A stretch of 64,000 nucleotides of DNA from assembly GCF_000014885.1 (NCBI RefSeq), contig NC_011566.1:744001-808000 (forward strand), given 5' to 3'. Position numbers and translations under genes: made by a program. The notes under the pieces are model-generated. The model worked only from the letters and a program-made list of their open reading frames with translations. It was not told the DNA's origin and searched no databases. This DNA is from Shewanella piezotolerans WP3. Lineage in GTDB: Bacteria > Pseudomonadota > Gammaproteobacteria > Enterobacterales > Shewanellaceae. This document shows positions 1 through 12,346 of the stretch, in pieces; positions within the stretch are counted from its first letter, which is position 1, and the number at the start of each line of letters is the position of its first letter.

Positions 1-722
1 TGGTTTAACCGGGGGATTTTGCTATCGAGCACTTGTATATCAGATCTAAGCCTGGTCTTAGTATATTGCGGCGCTAAATTCTGTTGGCTTAATGTATTCA
101 AACGCTGCTCTAAATAGGCAAGCCTATCGACTCCCCAATACCACTCGTTGCCATAATAAATGGTGGCAGATTGGTAGTGACCGAGAGTTTTTAGTAATGC
201 CTTATTACGAGCCAAAATTTCGTCTTCTACGTGACTCAAGCTGGCGTTGTTTCCGGTAAGTTTCCCCAGCCAAAACTGCTCAAAAATTGTTATTAATTGA
301 TGAATCTCTGTGGTTGAGGCGTCGCAAGCTAGCAGTGCTTTAGTTGCTGTGATTTTTTGTGAGTCGCAGCTTAAATTTGTGTCGGGAAAATTAAATCCAT
401 ATAGCTTAGCCAAATACTGGCAGTCGTTGAAGGCGTTTTTTTGCCAAAGCAGTGGCTCTGGAAAGGCATTTTTAGCCTGCGAAATTATCGGGTGGAAGGA
501 TAAACTCAGTGGCATCGCTGCACCGTAGCGGGTGATAAATGGCACCAAAGCTTGCAGTAAAATATAACTGTAGGGATCATCAATCTTAATAAACACTTTT
601 AGATCGTGAGGTTGACGTAGCAGCTTGCGTTTAAGTTCAAAAATATAGCGTTTGGTATTAAGCAATTCATTGCTGGATAAACACTGTGCAAGGTAAGGCA
701 TAACAGCTGTTTTAACGGACAT
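1..722 (-). CDS. DsbA-like / HCCA-isomerase-family protein, partial (C-terminus off left edge)
   Basis: An open frame on the minus strand starts at the ATG at 722-720 and runs without a stop off the left edge, giving about 240 residues. Translation shows a thioredoxin-fold motif, VFIKIDDPYSYILLQAL, near residue 35, and a later GNEWYWGVDRLAYLE stretch. Both resemble the DsbA/2-hydroxychromene-2-carboxylate isomerase family, in which DDPYSY replaces the CXXC active site. I see no CXXC pair, so a disulfide oxidase role is unlikely; a glutathione-dependent isomerase or reductase is possible. There is no signal peptide, so it should be cytoplasmic. It is divergent from dbpA. The family assignment is moderately sure and the substrate unknown. 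Confidence 0.7.
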   Translation of the reverse strand, partial: MSVKTAVMPYLAQCLSSNELLNTKRYIFELKRKLLRQPHDLKVFIKIDDPYSYILLQALVPFITRYGAAMPLSLSFHPIISQAKNAFPEPLLWQKNAFNDCQYLAKLYGFNFPDTNLSCDSQKITATKALLACDASTTEIHQLITIFEQFWLGKLTGNNASLSHVEDEILARNKALLKTLGHYQSATIYYGNEWYWGVDRLAYLEQRLNTLSQQNLAPQYTKTRLRSDIQVLDSKIPRLN

Positions 723-1029
723 GATAATGGGCTAATTGCAGAAGTTAGTTTTAACATAAGCGGCAAAGCGCTACAGGTAAAGCACAGGCTTTAATCTTTA
801 TTGCTGAAAACATCTGCGTATGCTGCATCTATTGTAATAACTGCTACAATAGCGCGCTATAATAGTTAGCATTCATCATCGACAATTTGAGCCTTGTGTA
901 TAAAAGGCCTTTGTCACAATATTTTATCGCTGCAGAGAATCGGCAAGAGCGCCATCTGTAATTTACTGGTTAGCCGTTATTGACCAGCAATGAGCTTCAT
1001 TCTCGCAGTGAATACTTAGGAAAGAAACT
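723..1029. other. Intergenic region: divergent promoter area and long dbpA leader
   Basis: This gap separates the divergent DsbA-like gene and dbpA. It contains a perfect 12-bp palindrome, ATAGCGCGCTAT (849-860), overlapping a consensus -10 hexamer TATAAT (858-863). No well-spaced -35 is obvious; TTGTAA at 832 is 20 bp away. If that -10 is used, dbpA has a leader of roughly 160 nt. A purine-rich ribosome site (AGGAAAG, about 1019) precedes the TTG start at 1030. I saw no gene in it. Confidence 0.4.
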
Positions 1030-2439
1030 TTGACTCAATCAGTCCTCGATACCGATGGCCAAGTGCCGTTTTCAACCCTAAAGCTCAAAACTGAGTTACT
1101 CGACAACTTAACCACTATGGGGTTTGAGTCGATGACGCCAATTCAGGCACAGAGCTTACCAGCGATCCTTAATGGGGAAGATGTCATTGGCCAAGCCAAA
1201 ACCGGTTCGGGTAAAACTGCCGCATTCGGTTTGGGTCTATTGCATAAGCTAGATGTTAAGCGTTTTCGTATTCAGTCTTTGGTGATGTGTCCCACTCGAG
1301 AACTTGCTGACCAAGTAGCAAAAGAGATCCGTACATTAGCCCGTGGTATCCATAACATTAAAGTGCTTACCCTTTGCGGTGGAGTACCAATGGGTCCACA
1401 AATCGGTTCGCTTGAACACGGCGCACATATTATTGTAGGCACACCAGGACGAATTATTGATCATTTAGATCGTGGCCGTTTACATCTAGATGATGTGCAC
1501 ACATTAGTGCTCGATGAAGCTGATCGCATGCTAGACATGGGTTTTCAAGTTGAACTTGAGGCCATTGTCGAACAGGTCCCTGTTGAACGCCAAACATTAC
1601 TTTTCAGCGCGACATTTCCTGAACAGATTAAATCTATTGCAGATTCGATAATGTTCAAACCTGTGTTGGTTAAAGTCGCTTCTACGCATGAAACAAGTAC
1701 TATTGACCAACACTTTTATGAAGTGGGGAATAATAATGATCGCATGCGTGCATTGAAGTTATTGTTATTGCAGCACCGCCCTGAAAGCGCAGTGGTTTTT
1801 TGTAACACTAAGCGCGAAACTAAAGATGTGGCCGCGCAACTTAAAAATGATGGTTTTAGTGTTGTGGCATTGCATGGCGATCTTGAGCAAAGAGACAGAG
1901 ATCAAACCTTGTTGCAGTTCGCCAATAAGAGTGTGTCGATAATGGTGGCAACGGATGTTGCAGCGCGAGGACTTGATATTGATGCGTTAGATGCGGTTAT
2001 TAACTACCACATTGCATTTGATACTGAAGTTCATATTCACCGTATTGGCCGTACTGGACGTGCGGGCAGCAAAGGTGCTGCACATACGTTTTATAGCGAT
2101 GAAGATGGTTACAAGGTGGCATTGCTTGAAGATTATCTTGAGCGAGATATCATCAGCGAAGGGCTACCATCCGAGAATCTACTCGATACTTTCCCGACAC
2201 AACCAAGCATGATTACTTTGCAAATTGATGGCGGTAAAAAGCAGAAGCTGCGTCCCGGCGATATTCTTGGTGCGCTGACGGGAGAAGACGGTATCGAAGG
2301 TAGTGAAGTGGGCAAAATTAAAATTACTGATTACCGCTCATATGTAGCTATTAATCGTAAAGTTGCTAAGCGCGCACTACACAAAATCGTTAATGGTAAG
2401 TTGAAAGGGCGTTCATATCGCGCCTGGGAAATGCGTTAA
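1030..2439 (+). CDS. dbpA: ATP-dependent RNA helicase DbpA
   Basis: This 469-residue DEAD-box helicase acts in 50S ribosome assembly, where the E. coli enzyme is activated by hairpin 92 of 23S rRNA. The sequence shows a Q motif (TPIQAQ, about 36-41), Walker A AKTGSGKT (56-63), PTRELA, a DEAD box in [16 protein letters not shown] in LLFSATF, and helicase C motifs ARGLD and [10 protein letters not shown]. The C-terminal 75 residues form the DbpA-type RNA-binding domain, ending in VNGKLKGRSYRAW, which separates it from RhlE and SrmB types. The start is TTG at 1030, preceded by AGGAAAG. It stands alone and is followed by a hairpin terminator. Confidence 0.95.
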   Translation: MTQSVLDTDGQVPFSTLKLKTELLDNLTTMGFESMTPIQAQSLPAILNGEDVIGQAKTGSGKTAAFGLGLLHKLDVKRFRIQSLVMCPTRELADQVAKEIRTLARGIHNIKVLTLCGGVPMGPQIGSLEHGAHIIVGTPGRIIDHLDRGRLHLDDVHTLVLDEADRMLDMGFQVELEAIVEQVPVERQTLLFSATFPEQIKSIADSIMFKPVLVKVASTHETSTIDQHFYEVGNNNDRMRALKLLLLQHRPESAVVFCNTKRETKDVAAQLKNDGFSVVALHGDLEQRDRDQTLLQFANKSVSIMVATDVAARGLDIDALDAVINYHIAFDTEVHIHRIGRTGRAGSKGAAHTFYSDEDGYKVALLEDYLERDIISEGLPSENLLDTFPTQPSMITLQIDGGKKQKLRPGDILGALTGEDGIEGSEVGKIKITDYRSYVAINRKVAKRALHKIVNGKLKGRSYRAWEMR

Positions 2440-2468
2440 CGACTAAATAATTTTGTGGTTGAGCCGAT

Positions 2469-2498
2469 AAAAATCCAGAGTCACTCTGGATTTTTTAT
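2469..2498 (+). terminator. Rho-independent terminator of dbpA
   Basis: The stem ATCCAGAG / CTCTGGAT with loop TCA is followed by a run of T, 30 bases after the dbpA stop codon. Confidence 0.85.
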
Positions 2499-2533
2499 AG
2501 CTGTTTAAAAAGGTGATAATACACGGCTAGTGT

Positions 2534-3718
2534 TTGTCACAACTATTGAGTTTAAGGTTTAAAGTAGGGTTCTTTGTGGCAATTTCAGTCGCGGGTGGAG
2601 TAAAGCCCGGAAAAATCGTTGAGCTAGAGCATAGGTTGCAACACTTGCTGATTGTAGGCAAAAGCAAGCCTACAGCGATGGCTGGTGAAATTGATGCACA
2701 GCTTGAAGTTAACGCTAATAAACTTGAAATTGAACGAGAGGCGATTAGAGCGCGAATCGACAAGCAAAAGCGCGCCCAAGCGTTATATAAAGCGGTGTCG
2801 ACCCAGCTCATCACTAGCGTAAACCGAACCATTGAACATCAACTAACATCCATCGAACTAGTGCTTGAACATTCAAACCTTGATGATAAACAGGTTTTGT
2901 TGATGGAAATGCTCTATTCCAAACAAGTGGATCTGGTGAAAATACGGCCGTTGGTGATGGCATTGCCTTGGTTGCAACGCGATCTTATTAATATGATCAA
3001 TAGCCCGACATTTAGACATCGTCGTCCAAAGTCTTCTGAAGTCCAAGTCACCGATATAAAGTTGGTCCTCAATTATATTGGTATTGAAAACCTACAGGCG
3101 TTAATCCCCTTTTTTTGCTTACGTAACCTGATGCCCAGTGGTCAGCCTCAGTTGCTATGGGTCACACGCAAACTATGGCGTTTTAGCATTATCAGCGCGA
3201 TAGCGGCGCAAGCTTTGGTTGAGTTGCACGGTAAAGACCGCGCTTTCTTCTATAGCTGCAGTTTGATGAATCAACTAGGTAACTCCTGTGTTATTAGTAA
3301 TTGCGCCAAGTTGTTCGATTCCACTTGGGGAACTTGGCTCAAAGAGGCAAGTGCCAGTCGTGATAAAGCACTTTACGATGCCGTGATGGTGACTGAGTTT
3401 CCAGCGTTGGATGTTTATCAACAGGCGTTGAAGCATAGTGGTTTATTGAACTGGCAGTTACTGGAGTTACTTGATTTTGAACAAAGCCGTCTAACGCAGG
3501 CATTCAAGTCGATTAATACCAGTTTGAAATATGCAGACTTGAACGATGACGCAAAGTTGTTAGAGAGAGCTAACTGTTTCGCTCGTGTTCACCTGTTACA
3601 AGAATCTGGAAATATTACTGCTGCAGAACGACGGGTTATGTATGACTATTATGAGCTTTCTGAGCAAGAGTTAATCCGGTTGAATGCGCAAAACTACCGT
3701 AAACAGTCCTTAATTTAG
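2534..3718 (+). CDS. HDOD domain protein
   Basis: This predicted cytoplasmic protein of up to 394 residues has a charged, probably coiled-coil N-terminal third (about 60-110, rich in E, R and K). An HDOD-like helical domain follows from about 170 (DIKLVLNYIGIENLQALIPFF). HDOD proteins are signalling scaffolds related to HD hydrolases; here no HD metal dyad is evident, as is usual for the family. The longest frame begins at TTG 2534; a GTG at 2576 (preceded by TAGGGT) is an equally plausible start. It lies alone between dbpA and argD. No effector or enzymatic domain is fused to it, so its partner is unknown. Confidence 0.7.
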   Translation: MSQLLSLRFKVGFFVAISVAGGVKPGKIVELEHRLQHLLIVGKSKPTAMAGEIDAQLEVNANKLEIEREAIRARIDKQKRAQALYKAVSTQLITSVNRTIEHQLTSIELVLEHSNLDDKQVLLMEMLYSKQVDLVKIRPLVMALPWLQRDLINMINSPTFRHRRPKSSEVQVTDIKLVLNYIGIENLQALIPFFCLRNLMPSGQPQLLWVTRKLWRFSIISAIAAQALVELHGKDRAFFYSCSLMNQLGNSCVISNCAKLFDSTWGTWLKEASASRDKALYDAVMVTEFPALDVYQQALKHSGLLNWQLLELLDFEQSRLTQAFKSINTSLKYADLNDDAKLLERANCFARVHLLQESGNITAAERRVMYDYYELSEQELIRLNAQNYRKQSLI

Positions 3719-5458
<1,740 letters not shown>

Positions 5459-5467
5459 TTGGCAAAC

Positions 5468-5499
5468 GAAGCGCTAGATCATTCTAGCGCTTCTTTTTT
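5468..5499 (+). terminator. Hairpin terminator or attenuator between argD and astA
   Basis: A perfect 10-bp stem, GAAGCGCTAG / CTAGCGCTTC, with a 6-base loop is followed by T6. It lies just after the argD stop and before astA, so it probably reduces astAD transcription relative to argD. Confidence 0.85.
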
Positions 5500-5587
5500 G
5501 TCTTTAGGATACTTGTTGGTTAGCTCTTAACATTGGCTTATTAAGCACTGTTGAGGCAATCACAAGTGATAGTGAGGAGACTCCTAG

Positions 5588-6607
5588 ATGTTAGTTATAC
5601 GTCCAATTCGATCCACTGACTTTGACGCGCTATACCAAATAGCAGAAGAGTCAGGCCATGGATTCACATCTTTACCAGTGAACGAAGATCTTCTTAGAAG
5701 CAAGATCGCTCGCGTTGAAGCCTCGTTTAAAAAACAGGTTGATAAGCCTTTTGATGAAGGCTATTTAATGGTGCTTGAAGATACTGCAAACGGCGAAGTC
5801 GTCGGTACTTGTGGTATTGAAGCGGCAGTGGGCATGGAAGATGCTTTCTACCATTACCGCCTTGGCACCGAAGTTTACCATTCTGAGCAGATTGATGTAC
5901 GCAATGAAGTTGAGACTTTGACTTTATGCCATGACTATACCGGCGCTGCTGAGCTGTGTACTTTATTCCTGCGTGGCAGCTATCGCAAAAATAACAATGG
6001 CCGCATGTTATCTCGTAGTCGTTTTCTATTTTTAGCGCAACATGCACAGCGTTTTGGCGAAACTGTCATTGCTGAAATGCGTGGTGAAAGCGACGACGAG
6101 GGCAACTCGCCTTTTTATGATTGGTTGCAGAAACATTTCCTTGGTATCGATTTTATTGAAGCTGATTACTTATCAGGCTTAGGACAAAAAGCATTTATGG
6201 CTGAAATGATGCCAAAAAATGCGGTTTATGTATGTTTGCTGCCAGAAGAAGCACAGAAAGTGATTGGCGAAGTACATGCTAATACCCGACCTGCACTTAA
6301 TTTACTGCAAGCAGAAGGTTTTAGATGCCGTGGCTACGTCGATATCTTCGACGGCGGGCCGACTGTAGAGTGTAACCTAAATGATATTCGCTCGGTACGC
6401 GAAAGCCGACTGCTTACTGTGACCATTGGTGATACACCAGCGGCTGCAACTAGCTATATCGTTTCAAATACTCAACTTGAAAATTACCGCGCTACAGCTG
6501 CAGAGTTAGCTGTATCAGACGACAACGACAACGTGATCTTAGATGCTGAAACCGCTGCAGGCCTGATGGTTGCAGAGGGTGAGCAGATCCGTGTCTTGGC
6601 AATGTAG
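5588..6607 (+). CDS. astA: Arginine N-succinyltransferase
   Basis: AstA transfers succinyl from succinyl-CoA to the alpha-amino group of arginine, the first step of the AST pathway. The 339-residue length and the sequence (MLVIRPIRSTDFDALYQIA at the start; LFLRGSYRKNNNGRMLSRSR near 130-150) match the single-subunit bacterial family with a GNAT-like fold. The ribosome site GTGAGGAG precedes the ATG. It lies 130 bp after argD/astC and 9 bp before astD, so astA and astD are surely co-transcribed. astB and astE, needed to complete the pathway, are not in this window. Confidence 0.95.
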   Translation: MLVIRPIRSTDFDALYQIAEESGHGFTSLPVNEDLLRSKIARVEASFKKQVDKPFDEGYLMVLEDTANGEVVGTCGIEAAVGMEDAFYHYRLGTEVYHSEQIDVRNEVETLTLCHDYTGAAELCTLFLRGSYRKNNNGRMLSRSRFLFLAQHAQRFGETVIAEMRGESDDEGNSPFYDWLQKHFLGIDFIEADYLSGLGQKAFMAEMMPKNAVYVCLLPEEAQKVIGEVHANTRPALNLLQAEGFRCRGYVDIFDGGPTVECNLNDIRSVRESRLLTVTIGDTPAAATSYIVSNTQLENYRATAAELAVSDDNDNVILDAETAAGLMVAEGEQIRVLAM

Positions 6608-8077
<1,470 letters not shown>

Positions 8078-8092
8078 TTTTAAGGATAAATC

Positions 8093-8124
8093 AAAAGGGA
8101 AGTGCTCGGGGCACTTCCCTTTTG
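8093..8124 (+). terminator. Rho-independent terminator of astD
   Basis: A 13-bp perfect stem (AAAAGGGAAGTGC and its complement) with loop TCGGG, ending in TTTTG, lies 16 bp after astD. Confidence 0.85.
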
Positions 8125-8312
8125 TTTATATCATCAGCTTTGATGGACCATTAAAGCTGTTGAGCAAGCATCAATAACAGTTGATGCAATACAAATCTAG
8201 CAAGTACTAGCGGCTTCATCTACCAACCTAGGTGGGGCTGCTAAATCCCTCAAATGTGTACAGCCGCGTGACATAAACAAACAATAAGCACGCAGGCGTA
8301 AAGGAGTTAACG

Positions 8313-9110
8313 ATGCACACTAATGTAAACGCGTTATTTGAAGCACTTTGGCAAGACTATATTGAGATGACACCCTCTGCAGCTAAAGTTCATCAGTTAC
8401 TTTCAAAAGGCGACAAGATCATTAACGATCATATTGCACTGCGAACGTTTAATATCAGCAAGGTTAACCTTGATGTACTAGCTGCACATTTTGAATCTAT
8501 CGGTTATGTTGCTTGCGGTGACTACAAGTTTGAAGCCAAGAAACTGAATGCTAAACATTTTGAACATCCTGATAGCACTCAACCAAAAGTCTTTATTTCC
8601 GAGTTGTTGGTCGAAGAGTTTAGCGAAGAACTGCAGACAACCATTAAAGGCCTGATTGAGCAGGTTGATGACGCGGCTACAACTGCAGATAACTTCCTTT
8701 ACTCGGGTCGTCACTGGGATTTAGATGCTAAGACCTATGAGTTGCTATTAGCTGAAAGTGAATATGCAGCTTGGGTTGCAGCGTTGGGCTATAGAGCGAA
8801 CCACTTCACTGTTTCAATTAATCACCTACCTAACTTTAATACTATTTTTGAAGTTAATGATGCGCTAAAAGAAGCCGGTTTCGTGCTTAATGCTGTCGGC
8901 GGTGAAGTTAAGGGCAGCCCAGAAGTATTGCTAGAGCAATCTTCAACTATGGCAGACAAGATCAATGTTAGCTTCTCAGACGCTGTGGTTGAGATCCCTA
9001 GTTGTTTTTATGAATTTGCTATCCGTTACCCTAAAGCAGACGGAGAGCTTTACACAGGCTTTGTGGCAGCGTCAGCGGACAAGATTTTTGAAAGCACTAA
9101 CGTAAACTAA
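8313..9110 (+). CDS. DUF1338 family protein (HglS-like, 2-oxoadipate dioxygenase/decarboxylase fold)
   Basis: A 265-residue DUF1338 protein. The characterised member HglS is an iron-dependent enzyme converting 2-oxoadipate to D-2-hydroxyglutarate in lysine catabolism, with a His-His-Glu metal site. Candidate ligands here are H40 in NDHIALRTF, H164 in RANHFTVSINHL and E234 in CFYEFAIRYP. The protein is clearly shorter than HglS proteins of Pseudomonas, so its substrate may differ. The ribosome site is AAAGGAG. It stands alone between the ast genes and a converging two-component system. Family assignment is firm; the reaction is inferred. Confidence 0.8.
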   Translation: MHTNVNALFEALWQDYIEMTPSAAKVHQLLSKGDKIINDHIALRTFNISKVNLDVLAAHFESIGYVACGDYKFEAKKLNAKHFEHPDSTQPKVFISELLVEEFSEELQTTIKGLIEQVDDAATTADNFLYSGRHWDLDAKTYELLLAESEYAAWVAALGYRANHFTVSINHLPNFNTIFEVNDALKEAGFVLNAVGGEVKGSPEVLLEQSSTMADKINVSFSDAVVEIPSCFYEFAIRYPKADGELYTGFVAASADKIFESTNVN

Positions 9111-9131
9111 GTTTGTAAGCCTAATATAAAA

Positions 9132-9160
9132 GAAAAAGCCGGAATTATTCCGGCTTTTTT
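9132..9160. terminator. Bidirectional terminator between DUF1338 gene and sensor kinase gene
   Basis: AAAAAGCCGGAAT / ATTCCGGCTTTTTT is a hairpin with an A tract on one side and a T tract on the other. It sits between convergent genes and can serve both strands. Confidence 0.85.
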
Positions 9161-9177
9161 GTGGGCGAAGCTTTTTG

Positions 9178-10509
9178 CTAATCACTAAAATCTAGGGTAA
9201 CTTTCAAGCCTGGTAAGGTTTGGCTGTGTTCAAATAGCAAAGCAATTTTATATTGCTCGGCAATGTCTTTTACAATCGACAAGCCTAGCCCATGTCCCAT
9301 TGTTGCTTCATCTAAGCGTTTACCACGGTGAGTTAGCTGAGCCAGCTCTTCTGTTTTAACCCCTGGGCCATCATCTTCAATCGTCAGTAGTAACTGCTGA
9401 TTATGATTGCTAATACAGACTCGGATCTCACTGTCAGCCCATTTAAAGGCATTATCTAGCAAGTTACCGAGTAGCTCCATACCATCTTCGCGGTGCATGG
9501 GTAAGCGGCTTATATCGGCTGGAATGTTAAAGCGGCAATTGATGTTTTTAGTACGATGAACCTTTTTCAGGGTTTGGGTTAGATCTTCAATATCTTTTGG
9601 CAACTGCATTTGGGCCGCTGGCAACATGTCACCGGTAATTCGAGCTGCAGCTAGTTTTCTCTCTATCATTTTATGCACTAGGTCGAGTTGCTTTTGTAAC
9701 GCCTGAGCAGACTGAGGATCTTTTAGCCCTAAAGCTTCTACCTGTTGTTGCATTACGGCTATTGGAGTTTTAAGACCATGGCTTAAGTTACCGAGATTAT
9801 TACGACTGCGTTCGATCTGCTTGCTTGAATATTGCAAAAGCTCATTATAATTAGACGCCAATGGTTGTAGCTCTAATGGAATCGTATCAAGATCGAAAGA
9901 GGATATTTCACCTTCACGTAATTTCGCTAAGGTATCTTTCATTTGGTTTACCGGCTTAAAGGATTGGCGCAGAACTAAAAATATCCCCATTATCATGGTC
10001 ATTAACATCACAAGGTTAACGATGAGCTTGGTGCCATAGATCTCGGAAAAGACTTTACGACCAATACTTAAATCTTGCGCAACGGTGAGTGTTGCATTGA
10101 GTCCCGAAGTTTCAGATTTTAGCCCAATAGATAACAGCTGGATATCATGGTTTTGCGGGCCCTTTGTTTGCCAGGCACGGGTTTCGCCCTTTTCTAAATC
10201 AACGACTTCTAGACGCTGGTCCCACAGTGAACGTGATCTGAGTTCCTGCTCAGGAAGATCCAGCTGGTAGTATCGACCTGAGTAAACAGGTTTATAGAAG
10301 TTTGAAAGTTGGCTTTGGTCGATGCTGAAGGTGCTGTCTTCAATATGGGTCGCAAGCAGGACTTGCTGAAGATCTTCCTGCAATCTGGCAATAATTGAAT
10401 CATGAAATGCTTGGCGAAGCATGGACTCGAAAAAAATAATTGCCACTATTGTGGCGATAACGACTAAGCCTGTTAACCACAGGCTTAGTTTGCTACGGAT
10501 TGAAATCAT
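9178..10509 (-). CDS. Sensor histidine kinase, PhoQ-like
   Basis: A 443-residue inner-membrane sensor kinase. It has a TM segment at about 9-27, a periplasmic sensor of about 130 residues, a second TM at about 162-180, a HAMP linker, a HisKA domain with phosphoacceptor H244 in LSHGLKTP, and an HATPase domain with N box (GNLLDNAFKWA), G1 (EDDGPGV) and G2 (GHGLGLSI). The HATPase and HisKA types resemble PhoQ. The signal is unknown; no acidic Mg-binding patch like that of enteric PhoQ is obvious. Its start overlaps the stop of the regulator gene by 4 bases (ATGA), indicating translational coupling. Confidence 0.88.
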   Translation of the reverse strand: MISIRSKLSLWLTGLVVIATIVAIIFFESMLRQAFHDSIIARLQEDLQQVLLATHIEDSTFSIDQSQLSNFYKPVYSGRYYQLDLPEQELRSRSLWDQRLEVVDLEKGETRAWQTKGPQNHDIQLLSIGLKSETSGLNATLTVAQDLSIGRKVFSEIYGTKLIVNLVMLMTMIMGIFLVLRQSFKPVNQMKDTLAKLREGEISSFDLDTIPLELQPLASNYNELLQYSSKQIERSRNNLGNLSHGLKTPIAVMQQQVEALGLKDPQSAQALQKQLDLVHKMIERKLAAARITGDMLPAAQMQLPKDIEDLTQTLKKVHRTKNINCRFNIPADISRLPMHREDGMELLGNLLDNAFKWADSEIRVCISNHNQQLLLTIEDDGPGVKTEELAQLTHRGKRLDEATMGHGLGLSIVKDIAEQYKIALLFEHSQTLPGLKVTLDFSD

Positions 10510-11180
10510 TGAATGATGCCGTGAAAAATATACCCTTGGCCACGGCGAGTTTCTATCGCAGTTTTACCCAATTTTTTGCGCAGGTGAGTCACATAAACTT
10601 CAACTACGTTACTCTCTTTCTCATCATCAAATTGGTATAACTTGTCTGTTAGCTGGGCTTTTGACAAAAGCTTTTTAGGTGACATTAAGAATATCTTTAA
10701 TAGCCTAAACTCCATCGCCGTAAGCTCAAACGTGTTATCTGCAACAGTGACGGATTGCTGGCTTTCATCTAACGCGACTCCCGCATAAGTAAGCTGCTTA
10801 TTTGGCGTATTGGCTTTTCCGTGAGCGCGCTGGATTAGCGCTTGAATTCTGACCAGTAGCTCTTGAGTATGAAACGGTTTTCCTAAGTAGTCATCAGCAC
10901 CAGAATTAAAACCTTCTACTTTTTCATGCCACTGGCTACGGGCCGTTAGCATGATAACTGGCGTATGTATGCCTTGTTCACGCCAGCGTTCAAGTAACTC
11001 AAGGCCATTACCATCGGGTAATCCAATATCAAGGATGACACAATCATAGTTGGTCTCCTTAATTAGATAGTCAGCTTCGCTAATTTTGTCAGTAGTGTCA
11101 GTGACATAGCCAGCTTGTTTAAGCTGTTTTAGCAGTTCTTCAACAAGTAGCGTGTTATCTTCAACAAGGAGTAATTTCAT
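10506..11180 (-). CDS. OmpR/PhoP-family response regulator
   Basis: A 224-residue response regulator. The receiver domain has the phosphoacceptor D51 (VILDIGLPDG), T79 in IMLTAR and K101 in YLGKPF. The C-terminal winged helix shows the OmpR-type recognition region (VVEVYVTHLRKKLG) and ends in TRRGQGYIFHG. I chose the ATG at 11180 (MKLLLVEDN) because it has a GAGAG ribosome site and the family N-terminus; a GTG 39 bases upstream would add 13 unlikely residues. It is co-transcribed with the downstream sensor kinase. Confidence 0.92.
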   Translation of the reverse strand: MKLLLVEDNTLLVEELLKQLKQAGYVTDTTDKISEADYLIKETNYDCVILDIGLPDGNGLELLERWREQGIHTPVIMLTARSQWHEKVEGFNSGADDYLGKPFHTQELLVRIQALIQRAHGKANTPNKQLTYAGVALDESQQSVTVADNTFELTAMEFRLLKIFLMSPKKLLSKAQLTDKLYQFDDEKESNVVEVYVTHLRKKLGKTAIETRRGQGYIFHGIIQ

Positions 11181-11291
11181 AAAGTATGCTCTCAGTGATA
11201 CCTGTAGAGTATTGAACACGTTGACTTCGACAGGAGTATGAACTCAATAGTAATGTTAACAGTGTAAAGCGATCTGATTTATAAGCCAATA

Positions 11292-11630
11292 CTACAATGG
11301 CTTTGCAATGCAACTACTTGGTAATTTTGTTGGATGAGTGAGTTGACCGCTTTTTGCATCAAGGGTTAATTCAACGAGTTGGCTTGTGGTCGTTCGGATC
11401 TGTAACTCATAGCGCCAGTGGCCATTTTGCTGGTATAGATGAGCGTCGATAAGCTTTCCGTGACAGAGGGTTTGTATACCCGCAAGGGTCACGTCAAGTG
11501 ATAAGATCTCGCCACCTTTGACAAGTTGTTGAGCTTGATAGTGCTCAACTTCAATTTTTGGGCTGGCAAAAGCTAAGGTAGAGAGCTTTAGAAAGCAAAT
11601 CAAAACGCTTAAATAAATGGCAACTTTCAA
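11292..11630 (-). CDS. Small secreted PepSY-like protein
   Basis: A 112-residue protein with an N-terminal signal peptide (MKVAIYLSVLICFLKLSTLAFA, cleavage after AFA). The mature part reads like a PepSY fold: a charged helix, then HLYQQNGHWRYELQIRT and VELTLDAKSGQLTH. Two cysteines (in TLCHG and SSCIA) could form a disulfide in the periplasm. It lies 111 bp upstream of the two-component pair in the same orientation, an arrangement common for PepSY proteins, which may modulate the sensor. The ligand is unknown. Confidence 0.7.
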   Translation of the reverse strand: MKVAIYLSVLICFLKLSTLAFASPKIEVEHYQAQQLVKGGEILSLDVTLAGIQTLCHGKLIDAHLYQQNGHWRYELQIRTTTSQLVELTLDAKSGQLTHPTKLPSSCIAKPL

Positions 11631-11641
11631 GCGAAACTCCT

Positions 11642-11676
11642 AAAAAAATGGCCTGAGATATATCTCAGGCCACTTT
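11642..11676 (-). terminator. Terminator of crp
   Basis: A perfect 24-bp palindrome (11649-11672, TGGCCTGAGATA and its complement) is followed on the minus strand by a T7 run. It lies 35 bases after the crp stop and just upstream of the PepSY gene. Confidence 0.88.
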
Positions 11677-11710
11677 ATAGAAGCTGTCTTAAACCGAGCT
11701 TAATACTGTA

Positions 11711-12346
11711 TTAGCGAGTACCGTATACTACGATAGTCTTACCGTGAGCTTGGATAAGATTTTGTTCTTCAAGCATTTTCAAGATGCGACCAACAGTTTC
11801 ACGAGAACAACCTACAATTTGACCGATCTCTTGACGAGTGATCTTTATCTGCATGCCGTCAGGGTGCGTCATTGCATCTGGCTGTTTAGCAAGGTGAAGC
11901 AATGTTTGTGCAATGCGACCAGCTACATCTAAGAAGGCTAAGTCGCCAACTTTTTGGCTGGTGCTGTGTAGACGATAAGCCATTTGCGAAGAAAGCTTCA
12001 TCAAAATTTCAGGATTAACCTGAATAAGTTGCTTAAATTTCTTATATGAAATTTCTGCAATCTCACAAGCTTGCTTAGCACGAACCCAAGCAGTACGCTC
12101 TGCTTGCTCTTCGAATAAACCTAGTTCACCAATAAAGTCGCCCTGGTTTAGGTAAGAAAGAATCATCTCTTTACCTTCTTCGTCTTTAATCAAGACTGCA
12201 ACCGAACCCTTTACGATGTAATAAAGCGTATCTGAATCTTCACCAGCGTGGATCAAAGTGCTTTTGGCTGGATACTTATGAATGTGACAGTGTGATAAAA
12301 ACCATTCCAAAGTAGGATCTGGTTTTGGCTTTCCAATCAGAGCCAT
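11711..12346 (-). CDS. crp: cAMP receptor protein (catabolite activator)
   Basis: A 211-residue global transcription factor. It has a cyclic-nucleotide-binding beta roll (about 20-110, with [18 protein letters not shown] carrying the phosphate-binding RTA), the dimerisation C helix and a C-terminal HTH ([21 protein letters not shown]) whose recognition helix RETVGR is identical to the enteric one. In Shewanella, CRP is known to control anaerobic respiration as well as carbon use. It is near prkB-yheU-yheT, as in E. coli, and the cAMP phosphodiesterase gene cpdA is also in this window. Confidence 0.97.
   Translation of the reverse strand: MALIGKPKPDPTLEWFLSHCHIHKYPAKSTLIHAGEDSDTLYYIVKGSVAVLIKDEEGKEMILSYLNQGDFIGELGLFEEQAERTAWVRAKQACEIAEISYKKFKQLIQVNPEILMKLSSQMAYRLHSTSQKVGDLAFLDVAGRIAQTLLHLAKQPDAMTHPDGMQIKITRQEIGQIVGCSRETVGRILKMLEEQNLIQAHGKTIVVYGTR

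Noticed and set aside
310..528. 72-codon plus-strand frame
   Set aside because: It is antisense to the partial DsbA-like gene, which has a clear family pattern on the minus strand.
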